Positions 21,046 to 31,700 of a DNA stretch of 64,000 nucleotides are shown here, one piece after another. Under the pieces are notes generated by a model, which made no database searches, was not told where the DNA came from, and was given only the letters and a program-made list of their open reading frames with translations. The position numbers and the translations under genes are program-made. Every line of letters begins with the position of its first letter. The stretch's first letter is position 1. Source of the DNA: Monodelphis domestica (lineage: Eukaryota > Chordata > Mammalia > Didelphimorphia > Didelphidae); the NCBI RefSeq assembly GCF_027887165.1, contig NC_077229.1, forward strand, positions 344,329,380 to 344,393,379, read 5' to 3'.

Positions 21046-23735
21046 TTATCTTCGATGTCTGTTACAGTGGTGTTGAACTTTTTCTGGTTTCCCGTGGGAA
21101 CAGTGAAACCATGAGTCTTTCCCTGCAACTTTTATAGCTGTTGGGGTAGTAAGCAATACTTCATGTGGTCCACTCCATTTTATGTCTGTAGCCAATTTTC
21201 TATTGACATTTTTTAAGTATACTATGTCTCCTGGTTTGATGTTGTGCAAATTGTAATCCAGGGGTACTGTTTGTGTATCAAGCCCATTTCATGCAATTCT
21301 GCTATTCTTGTCTGTAAAGCTTGTATATATTTTGTTAATTGACGATCTCCACCTATCATGGCAATGTAAGCTGGTTTACAAGTCCTTCCTTGCCAAATTG
21401 CGTGTCCATATAGCATCTCAAATGAAGAGATGTGCAAATCTCCGCTGGGTCGTGTTCTAAGATGGAACAGAACTAATGGCAGAATGTTTGTCCATTTTTG
21501 GTATGTTTCTGCACAAAATTTTCCTATCAATGTTTTAATGTCTTTATTTAATCTTTCCACTTGCCCTGAACTTTGGGGATGATATGGTATGTGGTATGTT
21601 GCTTGTATTCCTAGATTTTTATAAATTTCATTTAATATTGACTGAGTAAAGTGACTTCCACGGTCTGAGTCCAATTTTCAGGGAATCCCAAATCTAGGTA
21701 TGATTTCTTTTAATAGGATTTTGACCACAAATGCTGCGTTGTTCTTTTTGGAAGGAAAAACTTCTGGCCATCTAGTCAGTCTGTCTATGATGACAAGGCA
21801 ATACTTAAACGCTTTGTCTTTTGGCATATTGATAAAATCTATCTGTATGCATTCAAATGGAGTATATGCTAAGGGACGACCTCCTAAGCCTTTGGACTTA
21901 TAAACTCCCTGATTGAATTGCATACAAATTTTACATTTTTGACATATTCTTATGGCATATGAGGATATTCCTGGTGCAGTCCAAAATCGTCTCACTGAAT
22001 CAATCACAGCTTGGGTTCCACAGTGTCCTTGTGCATGTATTGCATTGCACACGTGATAAAATAAATTTTTAGGCAGGATGGGTTTGCCTAGTTGTGAAAA
22101 CCATATTCCTCTTATTTGTTTTGCTCCTAAGTTCTTTATCCACGATTGAATTTCCTGCTCATTATAGGCATCAGTTAAATTGTCCTGCTCAACTATCGAG
22201 AAATTCAATACATGAAAAGGTCCTTCTCTAGCTCCAAATTTTGCTGTAATGTCAGCTCTATGGTCTCCTAAAGACACACGATTATTAGCCCCTGTGTGTG
22301 ATCTACAGTGGATTATTGCCACTTCTTTGGGAAGTTGTACAGCCTCAAGAAGTTGCATTATTAGTTTGGCATATGCGATCTCTTTACCTGCACTTGTCAA
22401 AAATCCTCTATGTTTCCAAATTTCTGCAGTGGCATGAATTACTGAAAATGCATACTGGTAATTGGTGTAAATATTGACCCGTTTATCTTTACTGATTTGC
22501 AAAGCATTTAATAAAGCAACTAACTCTGCCCCTTGAGCGCTCACATGCTTTGGTAAGGACACATACCATAATGTCTCTGTTAGTGTTACTACTGCTGCTC
22601 CAGTATATCTTTCTCCGTTAACTATCCTGCTCAAACCATCGGTATACATTTCAATGTCGGGTTGTTCCAGGGGAGTGTCTTTTAAATCATTTCTTGGCTT
22701 TTCTACTACTGATATTGTTTCTTAGCAATTATGTATGGGTTCCCCTTCTAAAGGCAGATCTGAAATCAAGGATGCTGGATTCAATGGTTGGCAACGTTTT
22801 AAAGTGATGTTTTCGTTGCTTAGTAACACAATTTCATATTGAGAAAGTCTTTGCTGTGTGAAAGCTTGTAAATGACATTTCTTCAATATGGATTCTAGTT
22901 GGTGTGCAGAGTATACATTAAGTTTTGATTCTAATACAAAATCAGATGACTTTTGGCTCCTGGTTGCTGTGACTGCGATTGCTCTCAAACAGGGAATTAT
23001 TCCTTTCTCAATTATATCTAGCTGTGCCATTGGCCTAATATTGGGTCCTAATGTTTGGACTAACACTCCAGAAGCTATGCCTCTTGCTTCATGTTCAAAG
23101 AGATGGAATTCTTTGTTCTAGTCTGGAATACCTAAGGCTGGAGCTGTTATGATTGCTTCTTTGAGCTGTGCCAAGGCTTGGAGATGCTCTTTCATTAGTT
23201 TCAAAGGTTCTGTGACTGTGTTTTTGGTTAAGTCCGTAAGGCATTTTGTTATTTGGCTATAGCCTTGGATCCATTGTCTACAGAAACCTATCACTCCTAA
23301 AAAGGCTCTCAGTTGTTTCTTAGTCTTTGATACACTGAGCTTCAGTATGTCTTCTACTCTTTCCTTGGAAATTTTTCTCTTCCCCTTTTCCAAGATAAAT
23401 CCTAGGTATTCCACTTTAGGCATGACCCATTATAGTTTTGACTTGGAAACTTTGTGACCTTTCTTATATAGCTCTAGGAGGAGTTTTTTACTGTCCTGAT
23501 AACAAACTTTAGCAGATGGGGATGCAAGAAGAATGTCATCCACATAGTGCACAATTTTGCTTTCCTTGAATTGGATGTTCTGTAAATCTTGTTGCAAGAT
23601 TTGGCAAAATACGGTTGGGCTATCACAGAATCCCATTGGTAATCTTCCCCATGTCAACTGAGTCCCATTCCAAGTGAAAGCAAAGATTTTTTTGGCTTTC
23701 CTTTGCAATTGGAATGATAAAATAAGCACTACACA
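21046..23735 (-). pseudogene. pol: retroviral pol remnant (RT-RNase H-integrase)
   Basis: A single minus-strand frame can be followed from 23729 to 21222, broken by stops at 23430-23432 (TAA), 23118-23120 (TAG), 22722-22724 (TAA) and 21678-21680 (TGA). A frameshift near 21222-21249 leads into the C-terminal piece. RT is cut at its N-terminus but keeps LPMGFCDSP and the catalytic YVDD (about 23535-23546). RNase H begins with YTDG near 22643 and keeps the second acidic residue (GAEL). The position normally held by the third catalytic Asp (T-D-S context) is Asn, codon 22461-22463. Integrase shows an H-X3-H and C-X2-C zinc-binding pattern, the first catalytic Asp in QIDFI, the second after the TGA (DSDRG), the third as Glu in GQVERL, and a C-terminal GPY-like domain. 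It cannot encode a working polymerase. Confidence 0.9.
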
Positions 23736-23759
23736 GATCCTAGCTGGCTCACCAAAAAC

Positions 23760-24368
23760 TGTAATATTTATTGGGAAAGGAAATAGGATTGGGAAAAATG
23801 GGGATAAATGGGAGGTTTCTATGGGGTAAGGAGGAGTTAAAGGGAGAGAGGGAATATTGCTTGGTGAGGCAAGGGAGGGAGATGCCCCCTGCTGAGAGGA
23901 AACAGCAGGGGTCCAATAAGGACGGTTTGTCTTTGAATGACTGAAACTGAAGTTCAGCTCCCTCTATGACCAGAAAAGATAGTCCACTTATCTGACTGCG
24001 AATTCAAATAACATAACATTTAATAACTAGTTGGGATTGGAGTTTTTTCTTAGCTTCAGACCTGAGGCCAGGCCCCAGAGGCTGGCGGAGGGTTTGTCCC
24101 ACTCCCATCTACTCTCGCTGTTCTAATTCAGAATTTTAGCAGTACACAGAAGGCAAACAAGAACAATTCTAACCTTTAGAAGCCTGTGTCTTTGGGCTAA
24201 ACCAAGAAGAGCATGCCACTCCAGACTGGGCTGAACAAGCTCCACTCTCCTCCAACCCCAGGACGCAAGACCTCTCCCGGATGGAAGGAAGTGCTAGTCA
24301 CAAGACCCAACTGCCACTCCCAGTTGGCTCCTTCCCCCACAAACTGTCAGTCTTGTTTCCTTTCAACA
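23760..24368 (-). repeat. 5' LTR of the provirus
   Basis: The 609-bp partner of the left LTR. In proviral orientation it begins TGTTGAAAGG and ends AATATTACA. Immediately downstream (23737-23759) a short stretch containing TTTGGTGAGCC may be what is left of the primer-binding region and leader, before the sequence jumps into RT. Confidence 0.9.
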
Positions 24369-24372
24369 CTAC
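24369..24372. repeat. provirus target-site duplication, right
   Basis: The tetranucleotide ctac, pairing with 19544-19547. Confidence 0.8.
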
Positions 24373-24639
24373 ATGGCTCTTGGTGATCACTACTCCCTTT
24401 CTATATGTTCCTTAATTATACATTTATCAATATATTTTAGAATTTTGCCAGGAAATGAAACCAAGCTCACTTATTTATAGTCTGTACAACCTATTTCTTT
24501 CCATTTAAAAAGATAGGAATGGCATTTTTCCTTCTCTAGTCTTGATGTGCATTTCATATTTCCCAGAATCAGTGACTCCATAATCATGACTTCCAGTTCT
24601 TCCAGGTCCCAATGGTATTAACCAGGAATATTTTCACTT

Positions 24640-26379
24640 GGGACAAAAACATTTTTAGAAGGTATGGGTTATATAAAGGACAGTCCAGCCTCAGGAACAG
24701 TAAAGGGGGCCAGGGGGAAGTCTATCTCCCATACCTTCAGAGATTAAGGAAGAAGCTCTCCCTCATAGGACTGTCACAGAGATAGATCTTAAGGTGGGAA
24801 ATGGCCCTTGTCAGGTATAGTTGTACTACATAGAAAGTAGGGCTAATGAGAAGTCATATTCACCATGGAGGATAAATATTATAACCAAGAGAAGGAGAAA
24901 AACCCAAGGGAAGAAGTACCTCCCCCCTCATTTTGGTACCCTAGGTACCCATTCATACATTGACATTGATGGCTCGAGTTGAGGATATAACTCTCCTGGG
25001 CCTGCTACTTTGAACTCAGCAAGCACAACTAAGGGCTCTTTTACTAATGCCTTACTTATCTTGAGTTTAAATTAACTATTTGCTAATTTTGTTGTGCCCT
25101 TTATAGATTATTTTGTAAGATTATATTATCCCTGGCAGAAAAAACAGAAAGCAAACTAAAAGTCGAATATTTTAGCTTTATCTCAGTGGTCTGTTATAAT
25201 CATTTCATTCTATCTTCTCTAAACAGTGGTGTGATCCATTATTTGATCTTTTTATTCCCCCTAATATAATTTTCTTAGCCACCATTTCATGGTGCTTAGG
25301 ATTTTTCACCAAACTCGGCTATTCTGAGCTTTAATGCTCCTGTCACTTGGTTTCCATGAAACCCCTTAAATAAACTCTGTCATCCTATTCTTTCTTTGAT
25401 AAAGGATATGGGTCTAAAAATGCCCCCCAAAAGAAAATAAGTGAAAAAAGAGCCCAACTACAGAGAGAATTTCTTTGGGGGCATAAAGGGATGAGCAAAA
25501 CCTCAGTCCTTGGGACTTAGATTCCTTACTAGACAACTACCCAAAAGATGAGTTTATCTTACTATCAGGTATAAAGTGTCATTAAAATTTCCAGCATATT
25601 TCATCTGTAGTCTCACCTTAAACAGTCATCTCTCATGTGAAACCTCCTCCCTGAAGAGCAATAAAGTTTCATTGGATATTTGCCATTGCCTCTGGGAATC
25701 ATGATTCCCAGTGATGCTATCACTCATTGTTGACTCATGGAATTCCAAGCCTCCCTGTCCATGAAAAGTTTTGGTGTGGATGCTGTCAGGAAAATTATGA
25801 TTGCATATGAGTCACAGGGGAATATGATAGTATCTCTCCGGAAATGCTGAAGATTGTACAAGAGCTCAATATTAGAACTATTAGGGAAAAAGCATGATGT
25901 AAGACTTTTAGGTTCCTGAGGCCATTTGGAAAAGTTGAATTTTATAGGCTATAATTTTTCCTCCTTTATTATCAGCTAATTTAACCTAAAATTTTTGGGA
26001 CAAATCTGGACTCATAAAATAATGAATCCAGATACTATTCTGTATCAGTGGTTTCCAAAGTTGTGGCCACAATCACCTGGGGACCTGAGGTCTAACCCCA
26101 AGTGGTATATGACTTTTCAACGAAGTTTAAAAAAGGGGTCACATTCCTCCATTTACATAATAGGATACAACATCATGGGCTTATTTCCAGCTCTACTCTA
26201 CTACCCTCTTCATCCATTAAAGCTCATCAAACCCCTCTCTACTCCCTCCCACTTCTTCTGGCTTCCATGGCAGAGAGGAAACAGCCTCTAAAGTTGATAA
26301 TTATATAACCTCACCCAAGCACCAAAAACATTCTAGTGTCCCATGTTCTCAGATTCATAGTTATCCTTGATTCTTCACT
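24640..26379. other. no gene seen
   Basis: No supported exon. Part of 25230-25400 may continue the old CR1-type LINE. A TATA-like ttatataaag at about 24669 has no associated gene evidence. Confidence 0.35.
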
Positions 26380-26560
26380 CATATGAAACCACTCTCTCCT
26401 CTCAGAAGCTCTTGGTATTCTCCTACTTGACAAATCTGCTGGTCTTTTCTCCATCCTAATCCTTCTTGACTTCTCCGCATCATTTAGTACTGTTGATCAC
26501 TCTCTTCCTTGCATTTTGACTTTTTCCTCTTTGGGTTGCTATAAAGTTTACAGTGTAAAG
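26380..26560 (+). mobile_element. L2 LINE fragment
   Basis: Plus-strand translation near 26465-26510 gives LLDFSASFSTVDHSLP, matching the L2 reverse-transcriptase motif LDLSAAFDTVDHSLL. Confidence 0.6.
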
Positions 26561-27444
26561 AATGTGTGTAAAAACTGTCATTTCTGTACACTTAAAAAAC
26601 TACAATACAGAATTTTCTAATCTACTTAAAAGTCTTTCAAATGAATAGTTAGAAGGGCTTTTGAACATATTTGCTAAAAATATTAAAATATATCATCTTC
26701 TGATTAGTTTGCAAGAATAACTGATTTCTATAAGGGAAGCTAGAAATTTACTAGTTGATTTTAAAATTTTACATAACTGCTCTTCTTACTGTGCCCTTAC
26801 AATAAATGCCTTTACTAAAGAACTTAGTGCTGGTTGATTTTCAAGGAGTAATGCACTAGTGGGGGCTTGTGATCTAGTACTAGGAGAATAGGAGACTGGC
26901 CCCTCACAGAGTTGCCTTTGGATCCCTGTAAATAGTAGCAGCCACCCTCTACAGATTCATTCTGCCAGTGATTAAAGGTTTAGTAAGTAAGCCCAGAGGG
27001 ATACATCTAATTATTAGAAATAAGAATATACTGATTTGAACTATCTCAGTTCTCTAGTATATTTTGAGATAACCTTAAACCAGTAGCAATTATAATACTT
27101 TCTACCTGGCAACATCCAAGGGTTGAGGTGAAAGAAGAAAGTGGATTGTCTCTCTATTCTCTCTGGTTAAGCTAAGATGAAGAGAAGGAGACATCTCTTA
27201 ATCTGGCTGAGTTCGGGAATCTTTTTTCTTTTTACCCTCTTTTCTTCTTAATTCTAAATAAATCAAAAGCAAAGAGAATGGGCATTTCTATGAATGCAGT
27301 AAAATAGAAAAACAGGATTGTATATGAAACTATGGATGTCTATTATGTAAATCCTTGCTTTTATTTTTAAATGCATCATAAATTCAACACATAACTTTCA
27401 AATTCGTCTTGTCTGTGATTCTTTCTGGTTTTTTTTTTAGTCTG

Positions 27445-27480
27445 TGTATGTATATATGTATGTATGTATGTATGTATATG
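27445..27480. repeat. (GTAT)n microsatellite
   Basis: Tandem gtat/tatg units, slightly interrupted at the left. Confidence 0.9.
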
Positions 27481-27689
27481 CCTAATTTAATTAGGCTCTC
27501 TTTTTAGTAGTCCTATCCCTATGCCTTTTTCTCTTTCACATGGCTCCAACTTGACCAAAGCAAAGAAAAAAGAAAAACAAACCAGCTCTGGTGTCTTTTA
27601 GAGGCTTCTGGAAATTGAATATTTCAGTTCTACTATCATCAAAGCAAGAGCCATTCTTCCTCCAGGTACTGAGAATACATAACTTGCTC

Positions 27690-27695
27690 TTTATT
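27690..27695 (-). terminator. candidate poly(A) signal of SERPINB11
   Basis: AATAAA on the minus strand about 700 nt downstream of the stop codon. It is one of several possible signals, without transcript support. Confidence 0.25.
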
Positions 27696-28389
27696 TACTC
27701 TTTCCAGGTAGGAGAAATACAAATAAACAAACCACTCAACTTCTCTCCTAAGCAATGAGTTTCCTTCAACCAATGCTATGTTTTCAATTATCACAAGAAA
27801 ACATACAAATTAAAGTTTTCAAAGTTGCCTTTTATATTTAATTCATCCAGGATCTAAAAAATTATCAAAGGAGTTGAAATAATTCTTTTTTGTTGATTAA
27901 TAACCAGCATGATGTTTTTCAACAAAATAACAATAATTCTTTATACATGAATGTTAAGTTCAAAAGGAGACTTCTAAAATTCAAACTCCCTGTTGGCTTG
28001 CATTGTTGTAAGCTATTCCACCATTCTAGCCCCAGCACCAAGCACAATATCTGGAATATTGTAGGTACTTAATGAATTTTTTTGTCTGGAGCAGAGTTGA
28101 GTTTTCATGGTTCTCTGTGGGAAATGTGGTTTATGCTTATTTTGATTTGTTCTCCAGATCATGAAGAAGTCCAGCTGGGAAAAACTAATTCTTTAATTGT
28201 CTTTATCACTTTGACATGTCATCATTGGAGCTTGTCAAGGAAGGAATGAGATAAAGGAAGAATGAAAAAATTTATACACCAATGTTCCTTTGTAATCTTG
28301 TGATACTCTCCCAATGTGGTAGAAGCATATTAATTACTCTTGTGCCTTTTCAGATGCATCTAACCCTGACACCACCACTACCCCCTTGT

Positions 28390-28791
28390 TTATGGAGAGG
28401 AGAACCTGCCACAGAAAAGAATTGTGTTGGTATTAATGTGCTTTATGAAGAAAAGGAACGGGTGATCAGCTATGAACCGGTCCCGAATAGGAAGCCTCTT
28501 TACCACAACAATATCACCAGTTGCAGCAGATGCCTCTGTGCCCTCTTCATTAACATCTACAAAGGATTCATGGATGACTTTTGATAAATATAACTCTCTA
28601 CTTGGAGAGAGTCCAGAAAGATCAGCTTTTAAATGATCAAAAATATCTGTTATCCCTAGGGCTTTTAACAGAGAATTTAACTCATATTTCATTCCAAGTT
28701 TGAATCGAGGAAAGTGAACATCAACTTCCCTCTCTGTCATCAAAGAATTGGTCCACTGTTTGAATGTCTTCAAGTTCAGCTGTTTCTCAAT
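28390..28791 (-). CDS. SERPINB11: SERPINB11 last coding exon
   Basis: The acceptor ttttttag at 28792-28799 opens the exon with IEKQLN; the stop TAA is at 28390-28392. It encodes residues 259-391: a PRFKL strand, the KADLSGLSP segment, the hinge and reactive loop (P1 Lys356), and the C-terminal strands with HPFLFFI and NTILFCGRF. It is the longest exon (402 nt coding), as is usual for clade B. The open frame on the opposite strand (28282-28584) is a shadow. Confidence 0.95.
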   Translation of the reverse strand: MEKQLNLKTFKQWTNSLMTEREVDVHFPRFKLGMKYELNSLLKALGITDIFDHLKADLSGLSPSRELYLSKVIHESFVDVNEEGTEASAATGDIVVVKRLPIRDRFIADHPFLFFIKHINTNTILFCGRFSSP

Positions 28792-31700
28792 CTAAAAAAC
28801 AAACAAACAACCACAGATTTAAAACTGGCATGGGATTTTGCAAAAAAATAAGATTTTTATGGTGCTCTGTATGAGTCTGGTCCCTTTTCATTTGGCTTCA
28901 GAATGTGTTCAAGTTTACCGAATTTTTAAAAAAGTTTTCACTTGAACATGCCCCTTGCATTGCTATTAAGATCATAATTATTCTTTGCATTTTATAGATC
29001 AACTTCTCAACTGTGTATTCCATACTTGTCACTTCCAGTTCCTTACCTCCTTGCACTTTGATTAATATAATGACCCAATATATGAAAATTGTTTCCCCTA
29101 AGAATGCTAATGACTACTTTCCTGATCTCATCAAAGTTCAGATCCTACTAATCTCTCCCCTATTTAAAATAGCTGATCACCCTTTTCTCCCTTGAAATTC
29201 TCTTCTCCCTTGGTTTCTGTACTCTCCTGAATATTATATACTATTTTTCTTATCTCTTATTCTATCTTCTTCTCTGACTCTTCTTTTTCCTGCCTTCTTC
29301 CTCCTTGAAATGAAGGACAAACAATAACAATTTATTACTGATTTTCTAGACTTTCTACTATTTTACCTTTTTATGCATTAACTAAGAGATTTCATTCAGT
29401 CCCATGATTTTATCTACCACTTCACTTCTTCTGTTCTATACTCCTAATTAATATTCTTCTCTGTCCAGTTTCATGAAAGTTACCTTAGGGCATTATTTAA
29501 GCATATAATATATAAAATTACATCCAATTAGTGTCTCATGGAACTGTCCTTTCTTTTTGCTTTCTGCAGTGATGACCCTAAAACTTTGTTGGCAAACATG
29601 AGGCATGGGTACCCAGTCTTGCTGGAGGGGACTGCTCCATTCCCTCTCTCCACAGCACCTGAGGACATTTTTCACATTCCCCATCCCTCCATCCAGGAGC
29701 CAAATGCAAGCACTTCCTCCCTCCGCTGTCTGGAGTAATGGAGTAAATGGGGGCTCACAGGGAGCTTGAAAGTACAGTTTGGGCATGTAATCTTGAAAAT
29801 GTGCACCAGCACTGCCCTAAAACAGCATTACCTAACTCCCACATAACAGTGAAAACATTTTAGCTATTGGCTATAGCTATAACAGCTTCCTATGGTGATT
29901 CTAACCTACATTCTGTTAAAATTCATATTTCTGGGGCAACTACATGGCTCAGTGAACAGAGAAACAGGCCTGGCATTTGGAGGACCTGAGTTCAAACCTG
30001 GCCTCAGGAAATTCCTAGCTGTGTGACCATGGACAAATCACTTAAATCCAACTGCCTTACCCTTACCACTCTTCCATCTTAGAACTAATACTCAGTAATG
30101 ATTTTTTATTTTAAAAATAAAGTTCATATTTCCTTACAAAGGACAAATTTCCTCTAGCAAAAATCTTTCTCAGATTAATTCTACATTATAGTGCTTAGAC
30201 TATAACTTTATGTTCCTTCAACATAGGCACATGCCAGGGATCGGGGCATATGTCAATAGTCCTTACTACTGGGTAGGTTGTGACTGGTATATTTTAAGGT
30301 CAAAAGTTCTGAGCTGCAAATGGATTAAAGCCAAGTAAGTGCTGTACAGTTATCCTAAAAGTCCAAAGTTTAAGATTTTTTAACATAATTTTAGGGAAAA
30401 AGAAAATCATCAACATCCTGGACCAGGAAAGCAGATCTTCTGGAGAAGATGCTATAAGAATGCTCGCATGAATCAAATATCAGACCAAGAGATTTGGAGT
30501 GAATTTTTGGATATAATGAATTGAACTGAGGTGGGGTTGAGCCCACCATTAATCCTGATTGTAAATTCTTATGCCAAATAGAGTACACCTAATCCACTTT
30601 TTTGTCAATACACCTAGCAGTCATTTCTCTTTCTCTTTTATTCCCAAAATTTTTATAACTCCCCTCTATGAAATGTACAATATCTTTTCTGTTTTTTTTA
30701 CCCCTAGTGTGAAAATTCTAAATGTATAAACTCCACATATGGAATGATTCACTGGGGAAACCTGACATGTTAATCTCCTAGAGAACCAAGAGTGAGGAGA
30801 CTTAACATTCTGGTCTCCCAAAGAACCAGAGAGGGGTATTGAATGAAGTAAAATCCCAACAATGAGGCATAGGTATCACAGAGTAATGTGTCAAATGCTC
30901 TCTTATCTCTCTGAGCTGCCATGCCTGTCCCTAACACAGGACTGGAGGGGGTTTCCTCTCTGTGCTGTTTCTTCTCTGGTTCTTTGATCTCGGGATCTTT
31001 GACAAGCAGCCATTGAAGCCAGCCATCAAAATGGAGTAACAGTTCTAGTTAGGCTAAAATAGCTCTTCTCTATCATCTACTCTCTCTTTTTATTAATAAA
31101 TGCTTATAAATCTGGTGCTGAGCCTCTAGATCATCTTTTATTTGTTACAGTCTCCCTATAAGTCTGGTGCCAATAAATGAACATCTATTTGCAAGGGGCC
31201 ATCAGTCTGACAAAGGAGGAACAACAATCTTGCAGAAATCAAGAAAACAAAGCAGATCAGCTTCTGTGCTGCCGAATGGTAGGATCAAGCCCATAAATGG
31301 TTACTGCAATGACACCCTACAGATCATTTAGAGTAACACTATTTTATTCCACTTTCCCTTCCATTCCTCCTCACCCCCCTCAGTTGTATTTCTCAGTTTC
31401 TTCTGGGGCCAATCAGTTTTAACCTTCTTCTCAAAGGTTCCCCTGACACAATCCACCCTTGGCCAGAGAGGACAGGGATTTCTCATAACATTTTCCTCAG
31501 ACCTCTCCATGTTACTTAGGTCTTTGTGTCATGGTTTTTTATGTATATATGTCATTTGTCTTCCCACCTCCATTAACTGTAAACTTTTTTTTTAGAATCT
31601 ATGTTTGCTCTAGTTATGTATCCTCTATAACTAATAGAGTTCCTTATTAAATATTAGTAATGGAAATGCTTGTTACATTCAGTTTATTCAAGTCACGAAT

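Larger units (their letters stand above)
19548..24368 (-). mobile_element. endogenous gammaretrovirus-like provirus, deleted
   Basis: Two direct LTRs (19548-20139 and 23760-24368) bound an interior of about 3.6 kb, and ctac duplications flank the whole. On the minus strand the 5' LTR is on the right. Only the last part of pol is present: the middle and C-terminal parts of reverse transcriptase, RNase H and integrase. Leader, gag, protease and the start of RT are missing, with a junction very close to the 5' LTR (about 23737), and no env frame is visible between integrase and the 3' LTR. Pol carries four in-frame stops and a frameshift, so the copy is dead. Class is inferred from the RT and integrase motifs and the 4-bp duplication. 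Confidence 0.9.
18650..24620 (-). mobile_element. CR1/L3-type LINE, split by a SINE and an ERV
   Basis: Segments 18650-19115, 19323-19547 and 24373-24620 form one old LINE on the minus strand. Around 19400-19440 the minus strand reads D-F-stop-K-A-F-I-K-V-F-H-A-I-L, matching the CR1/L3 reverse-transcriptase motif DFSKAFDKVSHAIL. The plus-strand blocks tttacccaagtcattagtta, atgacctgttcttcataaag and, after the provirus, tggtgatcactactcccttt and agaattttgccaggaaatga occur in the order expected for this LINE. Frames are broken throughout. Confidence 0.75.
26561..28389. other. no further gene; probable 3' UTR side of SERPINB11
   Basis: The gene's 3' UTR must lie immediately below 28390, but its end is not certain. 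AATAAA on the minus strand occurs at 27690-27695 and again near 27359-27364. No other exon is seen. A GTAT repeat lies at 27445-27480. Confidence 0.45.

Noticed and set aside
21678..21680. Possible programmed readthrough at pol stop codons
   Set aside because: Four different stops are scattered through enzymatic domains and not at a gag-pol boundary, so they are decay.
28282..28584. 100-codon plus-strand open frame
   Set aside because: Antisense shadow of the last SERPINB11 exon.
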